A stretch of 64,000 bases of DNA from Poseidonibacter lekithochrous (GTDB lineage: Bacteria > Campylobacterota > Campylobacteria > Campylobacterales > Arcobacteraceae). The position numbers and the translations under genes were made by a program. The stretch lies in assembly GCF_013283835.1 (NCBI RefSeq), contig NZ_CP054052.1:2666001-2730000 (forward strand), read 5' to 3'. Below are positions 53,657 through 61,559 of the stretch, one piece after another. Below the pieces are notes generated by a model. The model was not told the origin of the DNA. It saw only the letters and a list, made by a program, of their open reading frames with translations, and did no database searches. Within the stretch, counting starts at the first letter, position 1, and the number at the start of each line of letters is the position of its first letter.

Positions 53657-55510
53657 ATGAACAAAAAATTATTGCTATTTATCTTTTTATTTATAAGTTT
53701 CACTTCATCTCTTTTTGCAAGCTTCCAAGTTTCATATTTAAATGATTCAAAAAAATACAAAAATATAAATGATGTTATAAATAAAGACTTTACTAGTATT
53801 CCAAAAAAAATGACTTTTGGAAATAAAAAAGATGTATGGATTAAAATAAGAATAGAAAATAAGACTAATAAAAAAATAGATAACTATTCATCAATAAACA
53901 ATATTCAAATAATGGAAAATGTACATTTTTATACTATTTTAAAAAATCAAGTTATTAAAAAAAATGAATTGTTCAATAAATATAAGAATTATAATGTAGA
54001 CCATAGAATTGGTAATTCACTTATATATAATAATAAAATCAATGCAAATCAAAATCTTGATGTATATATTCATATTACAGCAAAAAGTCATATTTATTTT
54101 GATATAAATAATGGTACATTTAGTGAAATTACAACAAAATCATCGAGAACCACTACTTTACTTATTTTCTTAGTAGGAGCGTTATCTGCACTAGGTATAT
54201 ACTATGCATTCTTATATATTTTCACTCCTAATTCATCATATTTATATTATACGCTCTTCGTTTTTTCTTTATTATTTTGGAGCTTTTACATATATGGTGG
54301 GTATGCTTACCACTTTGATATTTTTACAGTAGGTGGATTTTCAAATACATTTGTAGTATTAATTCCAATTTTCACGATAATGTTTTTTAAATCAATATAT
54401 AAAAACTATTCAGAATTTTATAAATATAATCTTATATTGAATTTTTTGCTTTCATTTTTAGTTCTATTTTTAGTACTGTATATATTAAGTCAATTAGATT
54501 TAATTTTTTATATTTCAATTGGTAAATATGGCGCTCTAATATATTTATTTACTCTTATTATTACTGTGACTATTTCAATAATTATATATATCAAAAAACT
54601 TCCATATAGTGGTATTTTTCTTTTGGGATATAGTGCTAACTTCATAGGAACAATTACATCAATTGGCTTTTTTCTAGGAAAAACACCTTATAATATTTTT
54701 ACTTTGCATGGGAATATAATAGGTGGAGTAATTGAAGCAATACTATTTTCTATACTTTTAACTTATAAAATGAGAAAAGTCTATAAAGAAAAAGAGGATG
54801 CAATTAATTCAAGTAAAATAAAGAATATTAAAATAAATATTCTTAATGAAACTATTGATTTTATATCACATCAATGGAGACAACCATTATCCCAAATTAA
54901 TTCATCAGTTTTTGCTATAGATAATATTGCAAATCAAAATAAACTTCAAATAAAAAAACTTGATGAAGAACTATTATATATAGAAAGTATTACAAGTTAC
55001 ATGTCATCAACAATTGATGATTTTAGAAATTTGTTTTCAAATAATAAAAAAGATGAAGTGTTTTCATTAAACTCTATTATTACAAAAACCCTAAGTATTC
55101 TTAAAAAAGTACTTATTAATAGAAATATTGAACTAAATCTTAATATAAAAGAAGAGTTAATGATTACAGGAAATAAAGGTGATATAACACAAGTACTTTT
55201 AATAATTTTAAATAATGCGAAAGACGTACTAGAAGAAAGACAAATACTTAGCCCTAAAATAAATATTTCATTAATAAAAGAAGATAATAAAGCTAATTTA
55301 ATTATATGCGATAATGCAGGAGGAATATCTCCTAAAAATGAAGAAAAAATATTTACTGCAAACTACTCAACAAAAGATAATGATAAAAATTCTGGATTAG
55401 GATTATATATTGCAAAAACACTTATTGAAAATAAGATGATGGGAGAGCTAAGTGTTTCCAATGATAATCAAGGTGCTTGTTTTTGTATTAAAATGCAAGT
55501 AGTTCAATAA
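53657..55510 (+). CDS. 7TMR-DISM sensor histidine kinase (B)
   Basis: 617-residue paralogue of kinase A: signal peptide (about 1-21), DISMED2-like periplasmic domain, seven-helix region (about 165-375), phosphoacceptor histidine in ISHQWRQPLSQINSS, and ATPase boxes ILNNAKDVL, DNAGGI and GLGLYIAKT. It is divergent from the response regulator. TAAGGA precedes the ATG. Cognate sensing of a different ligand is likely but not seen in sequence. Confidence 0.85.
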   Translation: MNKKLLLFIFLFISFTSSLFASFQVSYLNDSKKYKNINDVINKDFTSIPKKMTFGNKKDVWIKIRIENKTNKKIDNYSSINNIQIMENVHFYTILKNQVIKKNELFNKYKNYNVDHRIGNSLIYNNKINANQNLDVYIHITAKSHIYFDINNGTFSEITTKSSRTTTLLIFLVGALSALGIYYAFLYIFTPNSSYLYYTLFVFSLLFWSFYIYGGYAYHFDIFTVGGFSNTFVVLIPIFTIMFFKSIYKNYSEFYKYNLILNFLLSFLVLFLVLYILSQLDLIFYISIGKYGALIYLFTLIITVTISIIIYIKKLPYSGIFLLGYSANFIGTITSIGFFLGKTPYNIFTLHGNIIGGVIEAILFSILLTYKMRKVYKEKEDAINSSKIKNIKINILNETIDFISHQWRQPLSQINSSVFAIDNIANQNKLQIKKLDEELLYIESITSYMSSTIDDFRNLFSNNKKDEVFSLNSIITKTLSILKKVLINRNIELNLNIKEELMITGNKGDITQVLLIILNNAKDVLEERQILSPKINISLIKEDNKANLIICDNAGGISPKNEEKIFTANYSTKDNDKNSGLGLYIAKTLIENKMMGELSVSNDNQGACFCIKMQVVQ

Positions 55511-55539
55511 ATTTAAATATTAACAAAAAGTCGAGAGAA

Positions 55540-56145
55540 TTATAGTAACTCTATTTTTCCACGACTTAGTTTTAGAATACCTTTTTCTTCAAAGTTTTTT
55601 AGGATTCTACTTATTATTTCTCGAGAAGTACCTAGATGTGAAGCTATAATATCATGAGTAGTAGTGATAACTTTTTGGTTTTGTAATTCAAGCCATTCAA
55701 GTAGTCTTTCATCAATATTTTTGAATCTTAAGTCTTCTATTAAATTAGCCATACTATCTAATCTACTTGCAAACAATTCAAGTACATAGTATCTAAAAGA
55801 CTCTTCTTTGAAAAATATCTCTTTTATAATATTTGAGTCAATATAATAGCCTTCTACTTCATCTTCTGTTATAGCAGACCCAATTGCTAGAATATTACTT
55901 AATCCACCGCTTAGATTAACATTACATTGTTCAAATGGTTGTAAATAATAAAGAGTTATTTCTTTCCCTGATTCATGTTGACGATAAACACGAACAGTTC
56001 CTTTTGTCAAAAAAAGTATATCTTGACATCTATCACCTTGATGAAAAAGTTGAGTATTTTTTGGTATTGTAGTTTTTCTTGCAGATGATAATAAAATATC
56101 TTGTGATTCTTTTGATAGTTTATTAAAAAATTTATAATTGTGAAT
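55540..56145 (-). CDS. Crp/Fnr family regulator with an ATT start codon
   Basis: 201 residues if started at ATT 56145-56143, which lies 6 bases after AAGGA. This gives a full cyclic-nucleotide-binding-like domain beginning HNYKFFNKLSKESQ, with FHQGDRCQDILFLTKGTVRVY. The first standard start in frame is TTG at 56010, inside the beta roll, and no ATG, GTG or TTG lies between the in-frame TAA upstream and it. The C-terminal HTH is TTHDIIASHLGTSREIISRILKNFEEKG. The R-E-x-x-S-R recognition helix mixes CRP and FNR features. No Fe-S cysteines are seen. Confidence 0.85.
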   Translation of the reverse strand: MHNYKFFNKLSKESQDILLSSARKTTIPKNTQLFHQGDRCQDILFLTKGTVRVYRQHESGKEITLYYLQPFEQCNVNLSGGLSNILAIGSAITEDEVEGYYIDSNIIKEIFFKEESFRYYVLELFASRLDSMANLIEDLRFKNIDERLLEWLELQNQKVITTTHDIIASHLGTSREIISRILKNFEEKGILKLSRGKIELL

Positions 56146-56160
56146 AGTTAGTCCTTAATA

Positions 56161-56194
56161 ATAAAAAACTAGCTACCTTATAAAGTAACTAGTT
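56161..56194 (-). terminator. Terminator of the YHS gene
   Basis: On the minus strand, stem AACTAGTTAC / GTAGCTAGTT (one G-U pair) with an 8-base loop, then TTTTTTATT. It ends the YHS transcript before the Crp/Fnr gene. Confidence 0.7.
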
Positions 56195-56212
56195 CTTTTA
56201 ATTTAAAGTATA

Positions 56213-56659
56213 TTATAACGAACTTATAGGTTTGTTTTTAATTTCTTCCCATTTAATATCAGCTTTTTTGATATATCCTGGAATATCTTGTAACCATAAA
56301 CCTTTTACTTTATTGTTAAGATTCACATAAAGTTTCCCATCAACAATTTCCCAAACTAATGGATCACCGTGGAACTTTTTACCAGCAGTTACACCAAATG
56401 CACACCAACCACCGTAAGCAGGAGCATATTTTTCTGGATTATTATCAAATAAATTTTTATTTTCTTCTGTAATAAAAAGGTAAACCTCACCATTGTATTG
56501 AGATACATGACTTCCATTACCCATTACAGGTCTTCCAATTGTATGGTAACTAACCGCATCATAACCTCTTAATACAGGTGTAGAATATGTTTCACTAGCA
56601 AATGCCATTGAAGATATAAACATTATAAATACTGCTATTGCTGCTTTAATATTTTTCAT
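56213..56659 (-). CDS. Secreted YHS domain protein
   Basis: 148-residue protein with a signal peptide (about 1-21, ending AFA). The YHS domain includes GYDAVSYHT at about 33-41, VYLFITEENKNLFDNNPEKYAPAYGGWCAFGV and ends near residue 105. This small domain is often metal-associated (copper or heme) and typically follows ATPases or stands alone in the periplasm. A Crp-type operator lies 72-98 bases upstream of the start and the Crp/Fnr gene is the next one downstream, so it is probably regulated by that protein. Confidence 0.85.
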   Translation of the reverse strand: MKNIKAAIAVFIMFISSMAFASETYSTPVLRGYDAVSYHTIGRPVMGNGSHVSQYNGEVYLFITEENKNLFDNNPEKYAPAYGGWCAFGVTAGKKFHGDPLVWEIVDGKLYVNLNNKVKGLWLQDIPGYIKKADIKWEEIKNKPISSL

Positions 56660-56731
56660 TTTAAATTCCTTATAGATGTTAATTCATCTTTTATTTTTAA
56701 AGTAATAGAACTATAACAAAAAAAAATATTC

Positions 56732-56757
56732 TTGTATGTGAGCAATGTTACATACAA
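56732..56757 (-). promoter_or_regulatory. Crp/Fnr-type operator of the YHS gene
   Basis: Inverted repeat TTGTATGTGA - GCAATG - TTACATACAA with 10-base arms (one mismatch). The core TGTGA-N6-TTACA is one base from the CRP consensus. On the minus strand a -10-like TATAGT lies at 56715-56710. Its predicted start, near 56703, puts the operator centre at about -41, the class II activator position. Confidence 0.6.
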
Positions 56758-56871
56758 TATAAAAGAGTAGATAAAATAAGGAAAAAGGGGAAAAAATTGC
56801 TTTTTATTAGTAGATAAATAGAAGTTCAAAGAACCTCTATTAGGTTTTATACAGATATTATTAGATTAGTA

Positions 56872-57351
56872 TTACTTTTTTCGTAAAGATACTCGTCTAT
56901 CTATTTCAACATTTAATATATTTTCATCATTAGTAGTAATAAATTTAGTTATAGAAGGAACTTTTACTTCTTTAATATTTAAATACTCTGGGCGCTGTGA
57001 TGTAAGAATTTTATATTGATCAAGTACATTTGATTTATATTCATCAAAATTTACTTTCTCCATGGGAGTTAGCTCTGCTACACTTTTTGCAACATATACT
57101 AAATATTTTAATGAACCATTAATATACTTATGAGCAGTTTCATAGTCATTTAGTTTAAAACAAAGAATCGTTTTCATTACAAAGTAAGAAGGTACTATTT
57201 TAAAAAGAATTACACTGTTTTCAAACTCTTCACACTCTTTTAATAAAGTCTCATAATTTGGCTCTTCTTCTTTACAAATTGCTAATGAAATATTATCAAA
57301 TGCAAAAGCATCATCTTTCATATATTCTTTTAAATTTAAGTTTTCTGACAT
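56872..57351 (-). CDS. Hypothetical helical protein
   Basis: 159-residue cytoplasmic protein with mostly helical sequence and a TPR-like stretch (FVMKTILCFKLNDYETAHKYIN at about 58-79). No known family was recognised. It lies between the YHS gene and the tRNA array and is read in the same direction as both; a strong tRNA terminator precedes it, so it probably has its own promoter in the 30-base gap or just inside the terminator region. Confidence 0.62.
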   Translation of the reverse strand: MSENLNLKEYMKDDAFAFDNISLAICKEEEPNYETLLKECEEFENSVILFKIVPSYFVMKTILCFKLNDYETAHKYINGSLKYLVYVAKSVAELTPMEKVNFDEYKSNVLDQYKILTSQRPEYLNIKEVKVPSITKFITTNDENILNVEIDRRVSLRKK

Positions 57352-57380
57352 TGTTTATATCCTTTTTTCTATACTAGCTA

Positions 57381-57432
57381 AAAAAAAAGCTTTTAACTAA
57401 AAGAACTAATGTTCAAATAGTTAAAAGCTTTT
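57381..57432 (-). terminator. Terminator of the tRNA array
   Basis: Perfect 15-base arms (TAGTTAAAAGCTTTT and complement at 57385-57399 and 57418-57432) with an 18-base loop, followed on the minus strand by a run of eight U. It lies just after the last tRNA gene. Confidence 0.88.
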
Positions 57433-57434
57433 AG

Positions 57435-57511
<77 letters not shown>

Positions 57512-57529
57512 ACATTGTAAAATTAAAAA

Positions 57530-57606
57530 TGGTGTCAAAAGAGAGACTTGAACTCTCGACCTCCGGCTTATGAGACCAGCGCTCTAGCCAGCTGAGCTAC
57601 TTTGAC
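57530..57606 (-). tRNA. tRNA with CAT anticodon, probably elongator Met
   Basis: GTCAAAGTAGCTCAGC start, loop CTCATAA, CCA encoded. Lacks the GGG/CCC anticodon stem of the initiator. Ile2 (lysidine) is the alternative. Identical to the copy at 58157. Confidence 0.88.
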
Positions 57607-57616
57607 ATAGGTTAAT

Positions 57617-57693
<77 letters not shown>

Positions 57694-57716
57694 TTATATA
57701 AGAACTAAGTTTAATT

Positions 57717-57793
<77 letters not shown>

Positions 57794-57835
57794 TCATTTA
57801 AATAAAATGTTTTGATTAAACTTAATTAAAAAAAG

Positions 57836-57913
57836 TGGAGCTGGTGAAGGGACTTGAACCCCCGACCTGCTGATTACAAATCAGCTGCTCTAGCCAAGCT
57901 GAGCTACACCAGC
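57836..57913 (-). tRNA. tRNA-Thr (TGT)
   Basis: Begins GCTGGTGTAGCTCAGCTTGG, anticodon loop TTTGTAA with TGT, CCA encoded. Nearly identical to the gene at 58033 (one T-arm difference, AAG versus GAG). Confidence 0.93.
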
Positions 57914-57937
57914 GCCTAACAAATAAATTTGTTATAG

Positions 57938-58012
57938 TGGATGGGGTAGAAGGATTCGAACCTTCGAATGACGGCACCAAAAGCCGTTGCCTTACCACTT
58001 GGCGATACCCCA
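57938..58012 (-). tRNA. tRNA-Gln (TTG)
   Basis: Begins TGGGGTATCGCCAAGTGG, loop TTTTGGT with TTG, CCA encoded. The only Gln gene in the window. Confidence 0.95.
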
Positions 58013-58032
58013 TGAGTGTGTTAGTTATTTAG

Positions 58033-58110
58033 TGGAGCTGGTGAAGGGACTCGAACCCCCGACCTGCTGATTACAAATCAGCTGCTCTAGCCAAGCTGAG
58101 CTACACCAGC
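58033..58110 (-). tRNA. tRNA-Thr (TGT)
   Basis: Second Thr copy, on the other side of the Gln gene, with anticodon TGT and encoded CCA. Confidence 0.93.
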
Positions 58111-58156
58111 ACTAAATAATTGTAAAAATGTTTAAAATCACTATTGTGAAATTAAA

Positions 58157-58233
58157 TGGTGTCAAAAGAGAGACTTGAACTCTCGACCTCCGGCTTATGA
58201 GACCAGCGCTCTAGCCAGCTGAGCTACTTTGAC
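58157..58233 (-). tRNA. tRNA with CAT anticodon, probably elongator Met
   Basis: Second identical copy of the gene at 57530, again directly followed by an initiator gene upstream. Confidence 0.88.
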
Positions 58234-58244
58234 ACAGGCTAAAT

Positions 58245-58321
<77 letters not shown>

Positions 58322-58340
58322 TTAACAAAATAATATAAAG

Positions 58341-58417
<77 letters not shown>

Positions 58418-58476
58418 ACACTTAAAAGTAATAAATTTGAATAATTAAGAAGTCTTACAAACTCTTCAAAACTATA

Positions 58477-58553
<77 letters not shown>

Positions 58554-58570
58554 ACTCTAAAAAATTGTTA

Positions 58571-58647
58571 TGGTGGGTCTAGAAGGACTCGAACCTTCGG
58601 CCACTCGGTTATGAGCCGAGTGCTCTAACCAGCTGAGCTATAGACCC
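58571..58647 (-). tRNA. tRNA with CAT anticodon, Ile2 or elongator Met
   Basis: Begins GGGTCTATAGCTCAGC; anticodon stem CTCGG/CCGAG around CTCATAA; CCA encoded. Distinct from both the initiator and the gene at 57530, so one of the two non-initiator types is likely Ile2, whose C is changed to lysidine by TilS. Which one cannot be read here. Confidence 0.85.
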
Positions 58648-58659
58648 TCTCATAAACAA

Positions 58660-58750
58660 TGGCGGACAGTGAGGGATTTGAACCCTCGATACCGTTGCCA
58701 GTATGCATCCTTAGCAGGGATGTGGTTTCAACCGCTCACCCAACTGTCCG
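58660..58750 (-). tRNA. tRNA-Ser (GCT)
   Basis: 91-base class II tRNA with a long variable arm, anticodon loop CTGCTAA with GCT and CCA encoded. First gene of the array in transcription order. Confidence 0.95.
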
Positions 58751-59011
58751 TATGTTTTCCGTATTTGTTCTACCAAATTTGGATGGGAATTATATAGGCA
58801 ATACACTTAAAAAACCCTTAATTTTTTTCTTTTGTTTGTTTTTTTGAAAAAAAGTTTTTTTTCATTAAAAAACACTATAAATAACTAATATTATTCTATT
58901 TTTGCATGTATAATTTATGTTTTTTCATAAATAAAAGAGGATTGGTTTTTACTATTTTTTTTGTTTTTTGAATTTTAATGATTATATTTATTATTTATTG
59001 GAGTTTTTTTT
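58751..59011. other. Gene-free region upstream of the tRNA array
   Basis: Very A+T-rich spacer with T- and A-runs. It contains the promoter of the array near 58789. No other structure was recognised in the rest (58800-59011). Confidence 0.5.
58789..58794 (-). promoter_or_regulatory. -10 element of the tRNA array
   Basis: TATAAT on the minus strand, 39 bases before tRNA-Ser. No clear -35 is seen. It is the only good promoter for the 13-gene array. Confidence 0.55.
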
Positions 59012-59051
59012 GCAAAAAAAAAGTCTAAATTCATAAAAGAATTTAGACTTT
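59012..59051 (-). terminator. Terminator of the ribH-nusB-pyrF operon
   Basis: Arms AAAGTCTAAATTC / GAATTTAGACTTT (59020-59032, 59039-59051) with an ATAAAA loop, then a run of U's on the minus strand. Directly after pyrF. Confidence 0.88.
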
Positions 59052-59059
59052 TTAATAAG

Positions 59060-59758
59060 TTAGATGTTTTTTAGTATTTTTTCAACTACTTCTTTTGGAT
59101 TATCCGCTTTATATATAGGACGACCTACAACTATAAAGTCAACTTTATTCTCTTTTGAGAAAGGAATATCAGCTACTCTTTTTTGATCCCCTGCATCTTC
59201 ACCAAAAGGTCTAATACCAGGACAAAGAGTAATAAACTCTTCTGAAGTGTTATTTTTAATATCTAAACTCTCAAAGGCAGAACATACAACACCATCAATT
59301 CCTGACTCATGTGTATCTTTTGCAAATTGAGTTGCTTTAGAAGCTATATCTTCATTATATACTGCTTTAAATGCATCATTATCAAATGATGTAAGTGCAG
59401 TAACTGCTAATACTAAAGGCTTATTAGGAATATCTTTAATTCTATCCATAACAGTAGTCATAGCTTTTACACCAGCACTTGCATGAACATTAAACATATC
59501 TACTAATCCAAAGTTAGCAATTTCTTCTGCTGCATCTGCCATAGTATTAGGAATATCATATAACTTTAGATCTAAAAAGATTTTAAAGTTAGGATTAATA
59601 GCTTTAATCTCTTCTAAAAATTCTTTTCCATCTCTAATATATGATCTAAATCCTACTTTTAACCAAACATCAAAATCTTTAATTTCTTTAACGATTTCTA
59701 AATTCTGTTTAGCAGTTGGTAAATCTAAAGATACACATAACTTCATATCATTACTCAT
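59060..59758 (-). CDS. pyrF: Orotidine 5'-phosphate decarboxylase
   Basis: 232-residue TIM-barrel enzyme making UMP from OMP. The catalytic DxKxxD motif is LDLKLYDIPNT (about residues 61-71), and VVGRPIYKADNP near the end binds phosphate. Length is standard. It starts four bases after nusB and is last in the ribH-nusB-pyrF operon. Confidence 0.95.
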   Translation of the reverse strand: MSNDMKLCVSLDLPTAKQNLEIVKEIKDFDVWLKVGFRSYIRDGKEFLEEIKAINPNFKIFLDLKLYDIPNTMADAAEEIANFGLVDMFNVHASAGVKAMTTVMDRIKDIPNKPLVLAVTALTSFDNDAFKAVYNEDIASKATQFAKDTHESGIDGVVCSAFESLDIKNNTSEEFITLCPGIRPFGEDAGDQKRVADIPFSKENKVDFIVVGRPIYKADNPKEVVEKILKNI

Positions 59759-59762
59759 GAAA

Positions 59763-60158
59763 CTAAGCCTTTTTTACTTTGTCTAATAGACCATTAATAA
59801 ATTTAGGAGCACCATCACTTGCTAATTTTTTAGATAATTCAATTGCTTCATTAATAACGATTGCTTTTTCTACACCTTCAACGAAGATTTCAAAAATAGC
59901 AAGTCTTAAAATTGATTTTTCAACAGAACCAATATCAGTAATTCCACCTTGTTTTAAGTGAGAAATTAATTCTTCATCAATTTTTTCAATGTTGTCAACT
60001 GTACCATTAAATAATTTTAAAGCAAAGTCTTTTTGTTTGTTTCTGATTTTTTTATCTTCTAAAATATCATCAACAAATTTAGCGATACCTTCATTACCTA
60101 AATCGTAAGCATATAATAAACCAATTACTGATTCTCTAGCTTGTGTTCTAGTTGCCAA
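59763..60158 (-). CDS. nusB: Transcription antitermination protein NusB
   Basis: 131-residue all-helical protein that binds boxA RNA with NusE (S10) for rRNA antitermination. TQARESVIGLLYAYDLGN at the start, then DIGSVEKSILRLAIFEI and KAIVINEAIELSKKLASDGAPKFINGLLDKV are classical NusB. It lies one base after ribH; the ribH-nusB pair is widespread. Confidence 0.95.
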   Translation of the reverse strand: MATRTQARESVIGLLYAYDLGNEGIAKFVDDILEDKKIRNKQKDFALKLFNGTVDNIEKIDEELISHLKQGGITDIGSVEKSILRLAIFEIFVEGVEKAIVINEAIELSKKLASDGAPKFINGLLDKVKKA

Positions 60159-60159
60159 A

Positions 60160-60630
60160 TTACTTCTCCATCGCTTTATATAAGTCTAACATCTCAATAA
60201 TAGTAACCATTGCTTCTGCACCTTTGTTACCTACTTTTGATCCAGCTCTTTCAATTGATTGCTCAATAGTATCAGTAGTTAAAACACCGTTTGCCACTGG
60301 TTTACCATATTTTAAAGCAACAGTTGCGATACCTTTTGTAGCTTCAGCTGAAATGTAATCAAAATGAGGAGTTGCCCCTCTAATTACTGCACCTACACAA
60401 CAAACTGCATCATACTTACCAGAAGCTAATGCTTTTTCTAATGCGAATGGAATTTCAAATGCACCAGGAACTAAAATTAGATCTAAGTTCTCAGTATTTC
60501 CACCATGTCTTTTGAATGCATCTTCTGCACCTTCAACTAATCTATCAGTTACGATATGGTTGAATCTTCCATTGATAACAGCAACTTTTTCGTTACCTTG
60601 TAATCTTAAATTACCTTCAATAATGTTCAT
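60160..60630 (-). CDS. ribH: 6,7-dimethyl-8-ribityllumazine synthase
   Basis: 156-residue enzyme of riboflavin synthesis, joining 5-amino-6-ribitylaminouracil with dihydroxybutanone phosphate; it forms icosahedral or pentameric shells. Signatures: [41 protein letters not shown] and [16 protein letters not shown]. It is first in the operon with nusB and pyrF. A TATAAT at 60700-60695 and an ATGATAAA/TTTATCAT hairpin (60646-60665) in the leader precede it. Confidence 0.96.
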   Translation of the reverse strand: MNIIEGNLRLQGNEKVAVINGRFNHIVTDRLVEGAEDAFKRHGGNTENLDLILVPGAFEIPFALEKALASGKYDAVCCVGAVIRGATPHFDYISAEATKGIATVALKYGKPVANGVLTTDTIEQSIERAGSKVGNKGAEAMVTIIEMLDLYKAMEK

Positions 60631-60694
60631 TTATTTCTCCGAATGATGATAAATTATTTTATCATTTGTATTTAATTTCTATATTTATTTGGGG

Positions 60695-60700
60695 ATTATA
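60695..60700 (-). promoter_or_regulatory. -10 element of the ribH operon
   Basis: TATAAT on the minus strand, about 65 bases before the ribH start. It sits just after the kdsA hairpin, so ribH-nusB-pyrF form their own transcript. Confidence 0.5.
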
Positions 60701-60710
60701 TCTAAAAGTA

Positions 60711-60737
60711 AATTAATCCCTAAAAAAGGGATTAATT
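60711..60737 (-). terminator. Hairpin after kdsA
   Basis: Arms AATTAATCCCT / AGGGATTAATT with a five-base loop, 25 bases after the kdsA stop. The U-run is weak, so termination may be partial. Confidence 0.65.
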
Positions 60738-60761
60738 ATTTTGTATTTTGAAGCAGTATTC

Positions 60762-61559
60762 TTAGTTTCCTAAAACTTCTTTGATAGCAAAAATATCATT
60801 AACAACATTGTATAGTTCATCAACTTGAACCATATTTGGTCCATCACTTAATGCAACACTTGGATCAGTGTGAGTTTCAAAGAAGAAACCATCAACACCA
60901 ACAGCAGCCGCAGCTTTAGCAAGACTTGGTACAATTGCCGCGTTACCACCAGTTGTTCCACCAGTACTTGGTACTTGTGCAGAGTGAGTTGCATCAAAAA
61001 TAACAGGTGCATATTCTCTCATAGCAATTAGGTTTTTCATATCAACTACTAATGCTCCATAACCAAATGTATTTCCTCTCTCACAAAGCCATACACCATT
61101 GTCATTAGAATTTTCATAAGAAACCTCATCAACACCTCTAGTTTTTAATACTTTTTCAACTGGATGTTTCATAGAACCAGCTGCTAAGAACTGACCCTTT
61201 TTGATATTTACTTTACAGTTAGTTTTTGCAGCTTCTACTAATAAATCAGTTTGTCTACATAAAAATGCTGGAATTTGTAATACATCTAAAACTTCACCAG
61301 CTGGTGCTGCTTGATATGATTCATGAATATCACTTACTAATTTGTATCCGAATTGTTCTTTTATTTCTTGGAATAATTTTAAACCTTCTTCAAGTCCTGG
61401 TCCTCTAAAAGAGTCTAAACTTGTTCTATTTGCTTTATCAAATGAAGCTTTAAAATAAAATTCGATTCTTTTATCTTCACTCATTGGTAATAATTTTTCT
61501 GCAATTCTCATTACTGTGTCTCTATCTTCTAAAACACATGGTCCAGTTAAAATTTTCAT
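60762..61559 (-). CDS. kdsA: 3-deoxy-8-phosphooctulonate synthase
   Basis: 265-residue enzyme making Kdo-8-phosphate from PEP and arabinose-5-phosphate for LPS. TGPCVLEDRDTV at the start, FKASFDKANRTSLDSFRGPG and FDATHSAQVPSTGG are family signatures; the metal-type residue at TGPCVLE (Cys) suggests the class II metal-dependent form. It starts on the base after the potassium-channel gene ends, so the two are coupled. Confidence 0.95.
   Translation of the reverse strand: MKILTGPCVLEDRDTVMRIAEKLLPMSEDKRIEFYFKASFDKANRTSLDSFRGPGLEEGLKLFQEIKEQFGYKLVSDIHESYQAAPAGEVLDVLQIPAFLCRQTDLLVEAAKTNCKVNIKKGQFLAAGSMKHPVEKVLKTRGVDEVSYENSNDNGVWLCERGNTFGYGALVVDMKNLIAMREYAPVIFDATHSAQVPSTGGTTGGNAAIVPSLAKAAAAVGVDGFFFETHTDPSVALSDGPNMVQVDELYNVVNDIFAIKEVLGN

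Noticed and set aside
57822-58013. Open frame across the tRNA array
   Set aside because: It is made of the Thr and Gln tRNA genes read as protein; no coding signal.
58659-58847. Open frame covering tRNA-Ser
   Set aside because: Overlaps the full tRNA-Ser gene and its spacer; not a gene.
60631-60700. FMN riboswitch before ribH
   Set aside because: The 70-base leader is too short and lacks the conserved RFN element; only a small hairpin is present.
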